Below are positions 1 through 8,626 of a DNA stretch of 64,000 nt, piece by piece. A program made the position numbers and the translations under genes. The DNA lies in NCBI RefSeq assembly GCF_001766235.1, contig NZ_CP015164.1:1535501-1599500 (forward strand), written 5' to 3'. Source of the stretch: Acetobacter ascendens (GTDB lineage Bacteria > Pseudomonadota > Alphaproteobacteria > Acetobacterales > Acetobacteraceae). The notes under the pieces were generated by a model, which saw only the letters and a list, made by a program, of their open reading frames with translations, did no database searches and was not told the origin of the DNA. The first letter of the stretch is position 1, and the number at the start of each line of letters is the position of its first letter.

Positions 1-1000
1 TGCGAGAAAAGGGCATTTTACGCAGGCGCTCGGCATAAGGGCGCCATGTATGCTCAAGCCATTGCCACAGCATAAGAGAGGGCAAACCCCAAGCAATTTC
101 ACGCAAACGTTTGATGAGAGAAAGCGCAATAGCAACCGCAGGCGGCATACCAAAAAGGCTGCCAACCATAATGTAGCCCCCTTCTGACACACCAAGAGCA
201 CCGGGCACGGCAAACCCGGCTGATTTAGCTGTTTCCCCCACACCTTCGATCACAAATCCGGTAGCAAGAGAGCTCCCATGCCCCATGAAGTGCAGAATCA
301 GCCACACCTCAACAGCCCCTAAAGCCCATGCGCAAAACTGCAATATCAGACCAGTAACCGCGTTGCGGCCTGATTTATACAGCGCGAGCACTTCCTTATT
401 AAGGCCGCGAATACCATCAACACCGCTCCACCCCAGATGAGCGGCTATGCGGATAAGCAATTTTTCTATGAAAGCCACGGCCCCAAGCCACTGGCTGATA
501 AATACGCCGCCACCTATGGCCAAAAGCACCAATGCGCTTTCCAGCAATCGGTCTGTAACGGCGGAACGCTTGACCAAAAACAGCAACATAACCAAGCCGC
601 TGAGGGTAAATACCACTTGGCTCAGCAACTCGATTGTCAGATCGCAAATTGTTGCGGCTGCCGCATGTTTCAGGCCCAAACCGCGGCGGGCCAACAGGCG
701 GGAGGACATAACCTCCCCGCCAACCTGTGCAACGGGAAGAAGATTATTTATGCCCTCTCGCACACAGCGGAGCATAAAATAGGCTCTTAACGGCAGAACC
801 GGGCCAAAAGTGCGCCCTGCAATGGTGCGCCAAGCAGAAGCAGAAAGAAAAACCTGCACGCCATGAAAGGCAATGGCGGCCAAAATGCCCCAACCACCTG
901 TCATAACAAGAGAAAAAATAGAGAACACCCCAAACTGGGCCAGCATCCATATGGTCAACCCCAAACCGAAAATCCCGGCAATGAGAGTGACCCGCTTCAT
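1..1000 (-). CDS. HpnL/flippase-like integral membrane protein (partial)
   Basis: This minus-strand reading frame is open from an ATG at 998-1000 (MKRVTLIAGIFGLG) to the left window edge, so its C-terminus is missing. The visible roughly 333 residues are mostly hydrophobic with several membrane segments. Short motifs such as NNLLPVAQVGGE and a later GVSEGGY segment fit the LPG-synthase-TM/UPF0104 (flippase-like) family. The HpnL members of that family are tied to hopanoid-producing bacteria, which acetic acid bacteria are. A GGAGGGAGC ribosome-binding site sits directly before the ATG. It lies 70 bp after ribH on the same strand and might be read through from the riboflavin operon. The exact substrate is not known, and HpnL versus a generic LPG-synthase-TM protein cannot be decided without the rest of the gene. 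Confidence 0.7.
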   Translation of the reverse strand, partial: MKRVTLIAGIFGLGLTIWMLAQFGVFSIFSLVMTGGWGILAAIAFHGVQVFLSASAWRTIAGRTFGPVLPLRAYFMLRCVREGINNLLPVAQVGGEVMSSRLLARRGLGLKHAAAATICDLTIELLSQVVFTLSGLVMLLFLVKRSAVTDRLLESALVLLAIGGGVFISQWLGAVAFIEKLLIRIAAHLGWSGVDGIRGLNKEVLALYKSGRNAVTGLILQFCAWALGAVEVWLILHFMGHGSSLATGFVIEGVGETAKSAGFAVPGALGVSEGGYIMVGSLFGMPPAVAIALSLIKRLREIAWGLPSLMLWQWLEHTWRPYAERLRKMPFSR

Positions 1001-1070
1001 GCTCCCTCCATCCTTTTTCTGGCTTGGCTTTTACACTTTCGGTTGGTGCAGCCTAACACAGCCCATTTAT

Positions 1071-1556
1071 TCAGCCTTTGATCTGGCGCAGTAAGGCCAG
1101 AGATTCCACACACGCAGCAGCGGCTTCGCGCCCTTTGTTGTGGATATCATCAGCAGAGCGTACCTGTGCCTGCTCTTCTGTATAAGTTGTCAACACACCA
1201 AAGGCGATAGGCGTTTCTGTGGCCAAAGAGGCCTGAAGAATGCCCATTGTGGCGCCTAGGCTGATAAATTCAAAATGCGCTGTATCCCCTTTTACAACGC
1301 AACCAAGGCAGATAACGCCTTCATAATTGCCTGTTTTGGCAAGTGTCTGTGCCAGAAGTGGCATTTCAAAGGCACCGGGAGCCGCAAAAACATCACCGTC
1401 TTTCACAGTAATGTTATGTTCAGCCAGCCACGCAACAGCACCATCACGCAAGCCGCCCGTTACAACTTCATTAAACCGGCTAACAATAATGGCCAAACGT
1501 GGCGCAGGAGAAAGCGCCTTAAGATCCGGCAAGGAAACGGGGGAACGTGTACCCAT
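1071..1556 (-). CDS. ribH: 6,7-dimethyl-8-ribityllumazine synthase
   Basis: 161-residue lumazine synthase, the penultimate enzyme of riboflavin synthesis. It condenses 5-amino-6-ribitylaminouracil with 3,4-dihydroxy-2-butanone 4-phosphate in the cytoplasm, forming oligomeric shells or pentamers. Family features visible are IVSRFNEVVTGGLRDGA near residues 24-40, the substrate segment GAFEMPLLAQ near 62-71, and GCVVKGDTAHFEFIS near 85-100, which carries the catalytic His region. Length is normal for the family. It is the last rib gene of the minus-strand operon, 37 bp after ribBA, and therefore presumably under the FMN riboswitch upstream of ribD. Confidence 0.95.
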   Translation of the reverse strand: MGTRSPVSLPDLKALSPAPRLAIIVSRFNEVVTGGLRDGAVAWLAEHNITVKDGDVFAAPGAFEMPLLAQTLAKTGNYEGVICLGCVVKGDTAHFEFISLGATMGILQASLATETPIAFGVLTTYTEEQAQVRSADDIHNKGREAAAACVESLALLRQIKG

Positions 1557-1593
1557 CAGTTAAACACCCTTTAATCATTCGCTTATTTAAAAA

Positions 1594-2937
1594 TCAGACA
1601 ACCACATCTGGTTCGGCATCAGCGGCAACAAACTGCCCAAGATGATGCCCCATACGCCGGCGCTTGGCTTCCAGATAGGCACGATTATGCACTGTGGGCG
1701 GAATTTCCAGCCCAATCCGGCGACGTACCATAAAACCGCGCGCTTCCAGAGCACGCACTTTATCTGGGTTATTCGTCAGCAAATCCAGCTCGCCTACGTC
1801 AAGGCTGCGCAATATGCCCGAAGCCGCGCGCCAATCTCGGGCATCTGTTGCAAAACCCAGCCGATGGTTGGCATCTACCGTATCCAGCCCGGCATCCTGT
1901 AGCTCGTAAGCGCGGATTTTATTGACCAACCCGATGCCGCGCCCTTCATGTCCTCGCACATAAACCAGCACGCCACATTCCGCCTTCCCTATAGCCCGAA
2001 GCGCGGCATGCAACTGTGAGCCGCAATCGCACCGCAGAGAACCAAGGGCATCGCCCGTCACACATTCAGAATGCAGGCGCACTAGCGGCACAGCCCCTTT
2101 GCGGCGCACATCACCTTTTACCAAGGCGACATGCTCCACGCCGTTTTCATCCTGATACGCATGGATCACCAAATCATCCCCCCCGTAAGCACTGGGTAAG
2201 GATGCCTGTGCCAGATCTGGCACTGCTGGTTCTGGTGCAACTTCCAGATTTGTTTTTGCAGCCTGCGTCGCCAAGGATGACAAGCCGTTTGCTTTAATCC
2301 ACGTCACCAACTCTGCAATCGAAACAATCGGCAGATCATGCTGGCGGGCAAACACTTCCAACTGAGGACGGCGCGCCATGGTGCCATCTTCATTCAGAAT
2401 TTCGCAGATAACAGCGGCAGGCTTTAGCCCGGCCAAACGCAGTAGGTCTATCGAACCCTCCGTATGGCCAATACGTTCCAGCACCCCACCGGGGGCTGCC
2501 CGCAGCGGAAAGATATGGCCCGGTGTGGCAATATCCGCAGGTGTTGCGTTTTCTGATGCCGCTACACGTACGGTATGCGCCCTATCTGGCGCAGAAATAC
2601 CGGTGCTCACGCCTTCCTTGGCTTCAATGGATACCGTAAACGCCGTACCGTACTGGGCTGTATTATCACTCTGCCTTACCATCATGGGCAGGCCGAGGCG
2701 ATCCACCTGCTCTGGCGTAAGTGGCAGGCACACAAGGCCACGGGCATGGGTGATCATGAAGTTCATGGCTTCTGGCGTCATGAACTCAGCAGCCATGACC
2801 AGATCGCCTTCGTTTTCACGATCTTCATCATCCACCATGATAACCATACGGCCTGCACGCACGGCTTCTACCGCCTGCAAAAGCCTAGCCGATGCCTTAG
2901 CTGCCACAGGGGCTGCTGTATTTACTTGGTCCGGCAT
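1594..2937 (-). CDS. ribBA: 3,4-dihydroxy-2-butanone-4-phosphate synthase / GTP cyclohydrolase II fusion
   Basis: 447-residue bifunctional enzyme that starts both branches of riboflavin synthesis. The N-terminal RibB domain (about 20-215) has the acidic metal-binding motif DDEDRENEGD at 36-45, THARGLVC near 63-70 and HTEGSIDLL near 158-166. It converts ribulose 5-phosphate to dihydroxybutanone phosphate and formate. The C-terminal RibA domain (about 255-440) has the zinc cysteines C292, C303 and C305 in HSECVTGDALGSLRCDCG and the GHEGRGIGL loop near 329-337. Some alphaproteobacterial RibBA proteins have decayed RibA domains, but here the zinc cysteines and that loop are intact, so both activities are likely. 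The start overlaps the end of ribE by 16 bp. Confidence 0.95.
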   Translation of the reverse strand: MPDQVNTAAPVAAKASARLLQAVEAVRAGRMVIMVDDEDRENEGDLVMAAEFMTPEAMNFMITHARGLVCLPLTPEQVDRLGLPMMVRQSDNTAQYGTAFTVSIEAKEGVSTGISAPDRAHTVRVAASENATPADIATPGHIFPLRAAPGGVLERIGHTEGSIDLLRLAGLKPAAVICEILNEDGTMARRPQLEVFARQHDLPIVSIAELVTWIKANGLSSLATQAAKTNLEVAPEPAVPDLAQASLPSAYGGDDLVIHAYQDENGVEHVALVKGDVRRKGAVPLVRLHSECVTGDALGSLRCDCGSQLHAALRAIGKAECGVLVYVRGHEGRGIGLVNKIRAYELQDAGLDTVDANHRLGFATDARDWRAASGILRSLDVGELDLLTNNPDKVRALEARGFMVRRRIGLEIPPTVHNRAYLEAKRRRMGHHLGQFVAADAEPDVVV

Positions 2938-3524
2938 TGTGCCTCCACATATTTGGCAATGATATCCACTTCCACATTCACGGCATCACCTACTTTTAGC
3001 GTGCCGAGTGTAGTGTGCTCCCATGTGTGCGGAATGATCATCAGTTCGATGGGAAAGGTCTCGCCGTTTGGCTCACCCACTTCGTTCAGGGTCAGGCTGA
3101 TACCCGCAAGTGCGACAGACCCTTTGGGCACCATGTAGCGCCGCAGTTGAGTAGGCACTTCAAACACCACACGTCGTGCATCGCCTGACTGCGTACATTC
3201 TGTAAACCGTGCCACCGCATCCACATGGCCTTGCACAATATGGCCAGAAAGACGTGTGGCGGGGGTAACCGCACGTTCCAGATTGATCCGGTGCCCGGCC
3301 TCAAGCACGCCCAAAGTGGTGCAATCCAGTGTCTCGCTGCTGACAAAAAAGCGAACAAGACCAGTTGTCGAAGGCTCTACAGCAGTCAGACACACACCAT
3401 TTACGGCTATGCTTTCACCCTCCGCCACATCGTGCAGCCCTGTTTCCACTTCCAGCATAAGAGACTGGGGGCTGCGCTCTGCCTTAGCCACATGACCGAG
3501 AGATTCTATGATACCGGAAAACAT
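2922..3524 (-). CDS. ribE: riboflavin synthase, alpha chain
   Basis: 200-residue riboflavin synthase, which dismutates two molecules of dimethylribityllumazine into riboflavin and the ribityl-uracil precursor. It consists of two lumazine-binding beta-barrel repeats. The first begins at the canonical MFSGIIESLG N-terminus and contains GESIAVNGVCLT; the second contains LSGHIVQGHVD and the matching ALAGISLTLNEV. The reading frame is open nine codons further upstream, but MFSGIIE is the invariant family start and has an AGGAG-type ribosome-binding site just before it, so 3524 is chosen. It overlaps ribD by 19 bp and ribBA by 16 bp, which indicates coupled translation. Confidence 0.95.
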   Translation of the reverse strand: MFSGIIESLGHVAKAERSPQSLMLEVETGLHDVAEGESIAVNGVCLTAVEPSTTGLVRFFVSSETLDCTTLGVLEAGHRINLERAVTPATRLSGHIVQGHVDAVARFTECTQSGDARRVVFEVPTQLRRYMVPKGSVALAGISLTLNEVGEPNGETFPIELMIIPHTWEHTTLGTLKVGDAVNVEVDIIAKYVEAQCRTK

Positions 3525-4558
3525 ACCTGCTCCTGCGCACACCGCACCCACTCGGGAAAAAGAGAAAGGGGTGTGACATCATGTTGGATTGAAACAGCAA
3601 GATGATCCTGCCCTGATGCATCCTGACGAATGGTCAGCCAATCATCCCACAAATTATGGGTTTTAAGGGCCTCAAGCAGAGTTGGCCCGGCTTCTACCAT
3701 CACCCACAACGCATCACTTTGCGCCAGAATATCTGGCAGTTGCGCAATATCGGGGCAGAAACGCACATCGAACGCGGCGGAAACACTGGCCAGCCACTCA
3801 GCCGGAGCATGCTTTTCCTGCCCACACACCACCAACAGGCGGCTGCGTTGAGGATGATCTTCAACATGCCTCACGGTCAGCGTGGGCCGATCTGCTTGCA
3901 CTGTGCCTGTCGCTGTCACAATGCCATCTGTGACACGCCGCAAAGTATGCGCCAGCCGGAGGGATGCCGGGGTTGTAAAGGTTTTTTGCCCTTTGGGGGG
4001 CACCATGGAGCCTTTGCTATCCAGCGCCTGTTTAACGGTTATCCAAGGCCGCCCGTGCGTCATGCGCATGGCAAATGGGGCCAACAACGCACGGCAGCGT
4101 GCATATGTGGCCGCAGCATTCATGCACTGCCACAAACGGTTAACCGTAATACCTTCATGTTCCAGCCGGGCAGCGCCCCCACCCTGCACATGCGGGTTAG
4201 GATCTGCACAGCCAATCCAGACGGTTTTTACAGGGGTAGAAAGCAGTGCTTCCGTACATGGGGGGGTGCGACCGGTATGATTGCAGGGCTCCAGCGTAAC
4301 AACAGCGGTATCAATCCGCTCCACCAACCCAAGAGCACGCGCCTGCTCTACAGCCAGTCTTTCTGCATGTGCGGTGCCTGCCTGATGATGTGCGGCCACA
4401 ACCAGCACATCACCTTGCGCATCCAGCAGCACACACCCTACCGGCGGGTTTGGGGCTGTACGTCCTACAAAGCTCCACGCCTCAGCCACGGCAAGATGAA
4501 ACGCCGCGCCAATGCGTTCTGGCATGATCTGTCGGGAAATCTGTGAAAAGCTGTTCAC
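3506..4558 (-). CDS. ribD: bifunctional diaminohydroxyphosphoribosylaminopyrimidine deaminase / 5-amino-6-(5-phosphoribosylamino)uracil reductase
   Basis: 350-residue RibD, carrying out the second and third steps from GTP in riboflavin synthesis. The N-terminal deaminase domain shows the cytidine-deaminase-type zinc site: H64-A-E66 in HAERLAVE, and C92 and C101 in EPCNHTGRTPPC. The C-terminal half is a DHFR-like NADPH reductase with RPWITVKQALDSKGSM, followed by DGIVTATGTVQADRPTLTVR. First gene of the rib operon and the one directly behind the FMN riboswitch, with a leader of about 100 bp between riboswitch and start codon. The end overlaps ribE. A downstream Met (MPERIGAAF, residue 12) is an alternative start. 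Confidence 0.94.
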   Translation of the reverse strand: MNSFSQISRQIMPERIGAAFHLAVAEAWSFVGRTAPNPPVGCVLLDAQGDVLVVAAHHQAGTAHAERLAVEQARALGLVERIDTAVVTLEPCNHTGRTPPCTEALLSTPVKTVWIGCADPNPHVQGGGAARLEHEGITVNRLWQCMNAAATYARCRALLAPFAMRMTHGRPWITVKQALDSKGSMVPPKGQKTFTTPASLRLAHTLRRVTDGIVTATGTVQADRPTLTVRHVEDHPQRSRLLVVCGQEKHAPAEWLASVSAAFDVRFCPDIAQLPDILAQSDALWVMVEAGPTLLEALKTHNLWDDWLTIRQDASGQDHLAVSIQHDVTPLSLFPEWVRCAQEQVCFPVS

Positions 4559-4660
4559 CCTGTTTCTGCCCGCGTTCTCATAAACCAGACGGACTCAGGG
4601 CATAAGATAGCCTTGCACGCACGTCATTCTGGACGAATCACGATCACGCACCAGTCTTTC

Positions 4661-4802
4661 TGTTCTCTTCCATCCGGACTGTAACCGTCGGCCCCGGAAT
4701 TGCACCGGATCTGCTGACCCCGCCAGAAGCGGGCGCTCGCGGGCTTACAACGCTTTGCGCTGCTTACCGCCGGTAGGGATTTTCACCCTGCCCTGAGAAC
4801 AT
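4661..4802 (-). promoter_or_regulatory. FMN riboswitch (RFN element)
   Basis: Read on the minus strand, this stretch opens with the RFN hallmark AGGGCAGGGTGAAATTCCC-like block (here GGGCAGGGTGAAAATCCC, near 4780-4797), followed by TACCGGCGGTAAGCAGCGC, a GC-rich variable arm near 4720-4745, AGATCCGGTGCAATTCC, the CGACGGTTACAGTCCGGAT block, and a closing GGAAGAGAAC. All conserved helices can be drawn. It lies in the leader of ribD and so senses FMN and represses the ribD-ribE-ribBA-ribH operon. I see no obvious intrinsic terminator between it and the ribD start, so translational or Rho-dependent control is possible. Confidence 0.95.
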
Positions 4803-5211
4803 CACACCCACAACATGCGAGTGATAACAAGTATGATGGTCCTGCATTTTGCCTTATGCAAGAGCAAATGCCTTCACAGTTTGTTAAAAACTGCACCCAC
4901 CTTGCCCAAATGTTTCGGCAAAGTTATGATGCCGCCGCATCTATCTGGATCAGGTAAAAGGAACTTATTGCTCCTTAATCCGGGTCTTTCTGATAGCAAT
5001 CTATGGCAGGTTTTTATGGCACAACACCAAGCACGTGCGTTTTGCATCATACGTAGGCAGACGAAACGACTTTAACCTGCATGCCCTTCATATCTCATCT
5101 GAGCCATGGATTCCGCATATCGCTTTTGGGCATGCGTTGCCTTTCCTCACAGCCACAGCGGAATACGGAGCACTGCCTGCCCCTGTTTCTGCCAGCCAAC
5201 ATGGATTTACC
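4803..5211. other. Divergent intergenic region between rib and bc1 operons
   Basis: About 400 bases without a convincing gene. It must hold the rib promoter on the minus strand and the bc1 promoter on the plus strand. I could not assign either with confidence. The cytochrome b frame stays open back to 5035, but the sequence of that extension (many His, Ser and Pro, no family similarity) does not look like cytochrome b. Confidence 0.6.
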
Positions 5212-6453
5212 ATGAGCATACCCGACCAGAAGCAAACATCTGCTTCTTCCACACCACCCTATTCTGGCCTGGCTGGCTGGATTAACAGACGCCTTCCGGT
5301 AATTTCCGCCTTTCGGGCTGAATATGTTGATTTCCGTGTGCCGCGCAATCTGAATGGTTGGTGGAATTTTGGGGCTATTCTTACGCTTGTTCTGGGGCTG
5401 ATGCTGGCCAGTGGCATTTTTCTGGCCATGAACTATACCCCCACAGATGTCGGGGCTTTTCTTTCTGTTGAAGCCATAGAACGCCAGCTTTCTGGCGGGT
5501 GGCTTTTGCGTGCCATGCACATGACGGGCGCAAACCTGTTTCTGGCGGCTTTGTATTTGCATCTGTTTCGTGGGCTTTATTACGGATCTTATAAAGCCCC
5601 GCGTGAACTGCTGTGGCTAACGGGCCTTGTGCTGATGCTGATGGTTATGGCTACCGCTTTTGCAGGCTATCTGCTGCCGTGGGGCCAGATGTCCTATTGG
5701 GGCGCGGATGTGATTACCAAAGCGGTAGGTGCCATACCGGGTGTTGGCCCAACGCTGGAACACATCATGACAGGCAGCGACCATCTGGGAGACATCTTCC
5801 TCCATCGCTTTTTTGTGCTGCACTTTGTTCTGGCATTTCTGATTGTGGGTGTTGTGGGCATGCACGTAGCGGCTGTGCACGTTTCAGGTTCCAACAACCC
5901 CACTGGTGTTGAACCACGCACCCCCAAAGATACGGTGCCTTTTTACCCTTACTATGTCAGCAAGGATCTGGTTGGGCTTATTCTGTTTGCCATGGTGTTT
6001 GCGGCCCTGATGTTCTTTTGGCCCAACATGCTGATTGAGCCAGACAACTACACCCCGGCAGACCCCATGCACACACCTGCAGACATTGAACCGGAATGGT
6101 ATTTCCTGCCGTTTTATGGGCTTTTGCAATCCGTACCATCCAAATTTGGCGGTCTTGTAGCTGCCGCTGGCTCCCTGCTGGTTCTGTTTGCCTTGCCGTG
6201 GCTTGATCGCTCCCCCGTGCGCTCCATGCGTTTTCGTCCTCTGTGCCGCATTGGGCTTCTGGGCGTTGTGTGTGCATTTATTGTGCTGGCAGATGCAGGC
6301 AAACATCACGCACAAGGTGGCTGGCTAATTGCCGCCCGTTTGGCCGGACTTTATTATTTTGGGTATTTCCTTGTGTTCCTTCCCCTTGTTTCCCGCACGG
6401 AAAAAACGCGCCCTCTCCCTTCCTCCATTGCTGCCTCACAGGGAGACGCCTAA
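5212..6453 (+). CDS. petB: cytochrome b subunit of the bc1 complex (ubiquinol-cytochrome c reductase)
   Basis: 413-residue integral membrane cytochrome b that carries both b hemes and the quinol sites of complex III. Visible markers are heme-ligand histidines on helix B (H103 and H117 in RAMHMTGANLF and LYLHLFRG), a second His pair on helix D in HRFFVLHFVLAFLIVGVVGMH, the WGQMSYWGA segment near the Qo site, and PEWYFLPFYG, the PEWY motif. The frame is open 59 codons upstream, but family homology begins after MSIPDQ, so the ATG at 5212 is preferred even though its ribosome-binding site is weak. It is the first gene of a three-gene operon and its TAA overlaps the cytochrome c1 ATG by one base. 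Confidence 0.94.
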   Translation: MSIPDQKQTSASSTPPYSGLAGWINRRLPVISAFRAEYVDFRVPRNLNGWWNFGAILTLVLGLMLASGIFLAMNYTPTDVGAFLSVEAIERQLSGGWLLRAMHMTGANLFLAALYLHLFRGLYYGSYKAPRELLWLTGLVLMLMVMATAFAGYLLPWGQMSYWGADVITKAVGAIPGVGPTLEHIMTGSDHLGDIFLHRFFVLHFVLAFLIVGVVGMHVAAVHVSGSNNPTGVEPRTPKDTVPFYPYYVSKDLVGLILFAMVFAALMFFWPNMLIEPDNYTPADPMHTPADIEPEWYFLPFYGLLQSVPSKFGGLVAAAGSLLVLFALPWLDRSPVRSMRFRPLCRIGLLGVVCAFIVLADAGKHHAQGGWLIAARLAGLYYFGYFLVFLPLVSRTEKTRPLPSSIAASQGDA

Positions 6454-7226
6454 TGCGTAAGCATGTTTTTGCAGGCTCTTTTCTAGCAGCGTTTACCCTT
6501 GCAACGCCCGCACTGGCCAACACGCCTGATAAAGCCCCTCCTCATCAAAAATGGAGCTTTGAAGGTGCAACTGGCACCTATGATAAAGCCAGCCTGCAAC
6601 GCGGCTTTTTAGTGTACGATCATGTGTGCGCTAGCTGCCACGGCATGCGTAGCCTGACATATCGGGATCTGGAAGGTATTGGGCTAAGTGATCAAGCGAT
6701 TACAGACCTTGCCCATAGTAAGCAGATTCCCGGCCCTGTTGGCATCTCGGGCATGCCCACAATGCGCCCCGGCTTGCCGGATGATCACTTCCGCTCCCCC
6801 TTCCCCAATGATGCCGCTGCGGCTGCTGTTATGGGTGGGGTTGCGCCGCCAGATCAATCTCGCCTGGCGGCTGTGCATCCCGGTGGCGCAGATTGGCTTT
6901 ACGCCTTTCTAACAGGCTACCGCATGCCGCCGCCGGCTGATGCCCCCATTGTGCCGGGCAAATTCTATAATGATTGGGCAGAAGGCCATATGATTGGCAT
7001 GCCACCGCCGTTGATGAACGGTGCCATTCAATACCCTGATGGTACACCGGCAACTGTGGAGCAACAGGCCAAGGATATTACCACATTCTTGGTTTGGGCA
7101 GCAGATCCACACCGTAATGAGCGCCACCATATTGGCAAAGAGGTTCTGGCTTATCTGGCTGTTCTGCTTGTTCTGGCTATCGCATGGAAGCGGAAAATCT
7201 GGAAAAACCTGAAATCGCACGGATAA
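6453..7226 (+). CDS. petC: cytochrome c1 subunit of the bc1 complex
   Basis: 257-residue cytochrome c1. An N-terminal signal peptide (MRKHVFAGSFLAAFTLATPALA) sends the heme domain to the periplasm. The heme c attachment site is C59-A-S-C62-H63 in YDHVCASCHGM, and a C-terminal helix (EVLAYLAVLLVLAIAW) anchors it. The methionine-containing segment HMIGMPPPLMNG fits the axial-ligand region of c1. Reading upstream of 6453 gives only out-of-frame cytochrome b sequence, so the ATG inside the TAATG overlap is chosen; it has a GGGAGA ribosome-binding site. It passes electrons from the Rieske centre to a soluble cytochrome c. Confidence 0.94.
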   Translation: MRKHVFAGSFLAAFTLATPALANTPDKAPPHQKWSFEGATGTYDKASLQRGFLVYDHVCASCHGMRSLTYRDLEGIGLSDQAITDLAHSKQIPGPVGISGMPTMRPGLPDDHFRSPFPNDAAAAAVMGGVAPPDQSRLAAVHPGGADWLYAFLTGYRMPPPADAPIVPGKFYNDWAEGHMIGMPPPLMNGAIQYPDGTPATVEQQAKDITTFLVWAADPHRNERHHIGKEVLAYLAVLLVLAIAWKRKIWKNLKSHG

Positions 7227-7244
7227 ACGGAAAGCACGAACAGC

Positions 7245-7883
7245 ATGACACGCGAAACCGAAGAAACCGCAGCAACAGAACAAGCCCCCGGACGCCGTGA
7301 CTTTTTGGGAATTGTAACCACGGCAGGCACAGTTACAGGCTTGGCAGCCTGTGCTGTTCCGTTTGTGCAAAGCCTGAAGCCGCAAGATAGTGCATCTGCC
7401 CATCTACCGGTGGATGTTGATATTTCCAAGCTGACCCCCGGCCAGCAGATGACGGTTGTGTGGCAAGGCAAGCCTGTCTTTATCATGCGCCGCACGCCAG
7501 AAGAAATTGCTCTGCTGCAAGACCACGCGCTGGCCGAAAAACTGCGGGATGCAGAGTCTGCTGCAAACCAGCAACCCGCTTATGCCCGCAACTGGCATCG
7601 CTCTCTTGTGCCAGAATATGGCGTTTACGTGGGTATTTGCACGCATTTAGGCTGTGTACCGGGCCTTAACCAGCCTACAGGCAACACAGCCGATACATGT
7701 GGCGGCTATGGCTGCCCGTGCCACGGATCAAAGTTTGATCTGGCAGGCCGGGTTTATAAGGGTGCACCAGCTCCATATAATCTGCCTGTGCCGCCCTATT
7801 CCATGCCCTCTCCCACCAGCATCAGGTTGGGAGAAAACCCCAAGGGGCAAAACTTCGATTTTTCAACAATCGAGCAGATTTAA
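7245..7883 (+). CDS. petA: Rieske iron-sulfur subunit of the bc1 complex
   Basis: 212-residue Rieske protein. The N-terminus carries RRDFLG (residues 17-22) followed by a hydrophobic segment, the usual twin-arginine-type anchor of bacterial Rieske subunits. The [2Fe-2S] site is complete: box 1 C132-T-H134-L-G-C137 and box 2 C157-P-C159-H160-G-S, with the expected disulfide pair C137/C159. It starts 18 bp after cytochrome c1 and is followed by a strong terminator, so it is the third and last gene of the operon. In most alphaproteobacteria the Rieske gene comes first; here it is last. Confidence 0.95.
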   Translation: MTRETEETAATEQAPGRRDFLGIVTTAGTVTGLAACAVPFVQSLKPQDSASAHLPVDVDISKLTPGQQMTVVWQGKPVFIMRRTPEEIALLQDHALAEKLRDAESAANQQPAYARNWHRSLVPEYGVYVGICTHLGCVPGLNQPTGNTADTCGGYGCPCHGSKFDLAGRVYKGAPAPYNLPVPPYSMPSPTSIRLGENPKGQNFDFSTIEQI

Positions 7884-7895
7884 ATATCTATACAA

Positions 7896-7924
7896 GCGCC
7901 GCACTCACCCTGCGGCGTTTTTTA
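7896..7924 (+). terminator. Intrinsic terminator of the bc1 operon
   Basis: A perfect 7-bp GC stem (CGCCGCA at 7897-7903 with TGCGGCG at 7911-7917) around a 7-base loop, followed by six T residues, 13 bp after the Rieske stop codon. Confidence 0.9.
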
Positions 7925-8066
7925 TATCTGCATGTTAGGTCCCTCATCTCACTCTGAGAGTGCGAGATGAATTGTCAAAAATCACCCTTATCGAGAGAAT
8001 AGAAAACCGCCAATCTGTGCGGAGGTTCCTTTTTCTAACCAGCTTGATTGCAAGGGTGTAAAATAA

Positions 8067-8618
8067 ATGTCTGATATTGTGGTGGTTTATCATTCTGGGT
8101 TTGGCCACACGCGCAGAGTAGCAGAATATGTTGCTAAAGGTGCCAACGCGGCATTGTTGGAAATTGATCAAAATGGTGATCTGCCCGAAAACGGCTGGGA
8201 AACTTTAGACAAAGCTAAAACCATTGTGTTTGGCTCTCCCACCTATATGGGCAATGCCAGTTGGCAATTTAAGAAATTTGCAGATGCCACATCCCGCATC
8301 TGGTTCAATCGTGGATGGCAGAACAAGCTGTTTGCCGGTTTTACAAACAGCGCTAGCCCGGTGGGAGATAAAGGTTGCACCATGGCATGGTTTCAGGTTC
8401 TGGCGGCACAGCACGGTGGTATCTGGATCAGTCTTGACCTGCTACCCTCCAACACCAAAGCTGCCACAAAAGCAGATATCAACGTGCTGGGTGGTGCCGC
8501 TGGCCTGCTGGTGCAAAGCCCATCTGATGCCAGTGTGGATGAAATTCCGAGCGGTGATCTGGAAACAGCCACCACTTACGGCGTTCGCATTGCCAAGGTA
8601 ACTGCTCGCTTTAAATAA
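8067..8618 (+). CDS. flavodoxin-family / NADPH-dependent FMN reductase-like protein
   Basis: 183-residue soluble protein with a flavodoxin-like fold. The N-terminus MSDIVVVYHSGFGHTRRVAEYVAKGA is a typical phosphate-binding loop of the flavodoxin/WrbA group, and FGSPTYMGNASWQFKKFAD matches the FMN-ring loop (GSPTY.G) of that group. It probably binds FMN and takes part in quinone or other redox reactions; the substrate cannot be read from sequence. It stands alone between two terminators, 183 bp after the bc1 operon. Confidence 0.85.
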   Translation: MSDIVVVYHSGFGHTRRVAEYVAKGANAALLEIDQNGDLPENGWETLDKAKTIVFGSPTYMGNASWQFKKFADATSRIWFNRGWQNKLFAGFTNSASPVGDKGCTMAWFQVLAAQHGGIWISLDLLPSNTKAATKADINVLGGAAGLLVQSPSDASVDEIPSGDLETATTYGVRIAKVTARFK

Positions 8619-8626
8619 CAAGCATT

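Noticed and set aside
2378-2962. 194-codon plus-strand frame opposite ribBA
   Set aside because: Antisense shadow of a conserved enzyme with no ribosome-binding site of its own.
3656-4546. 296-codon plus-strand frame opposite ribD
   Set aside because: Full overlap with a clear RibD; the translation is rich in His, Cys, Gln and Arg and has no recognisable motif.
5035-5211. N-terminal extension of cytochrome b (59 codons)
   Set aside because: The added residues lack membrane or family character; homology starts at MSIPDQ, so the start was placed at 5212.
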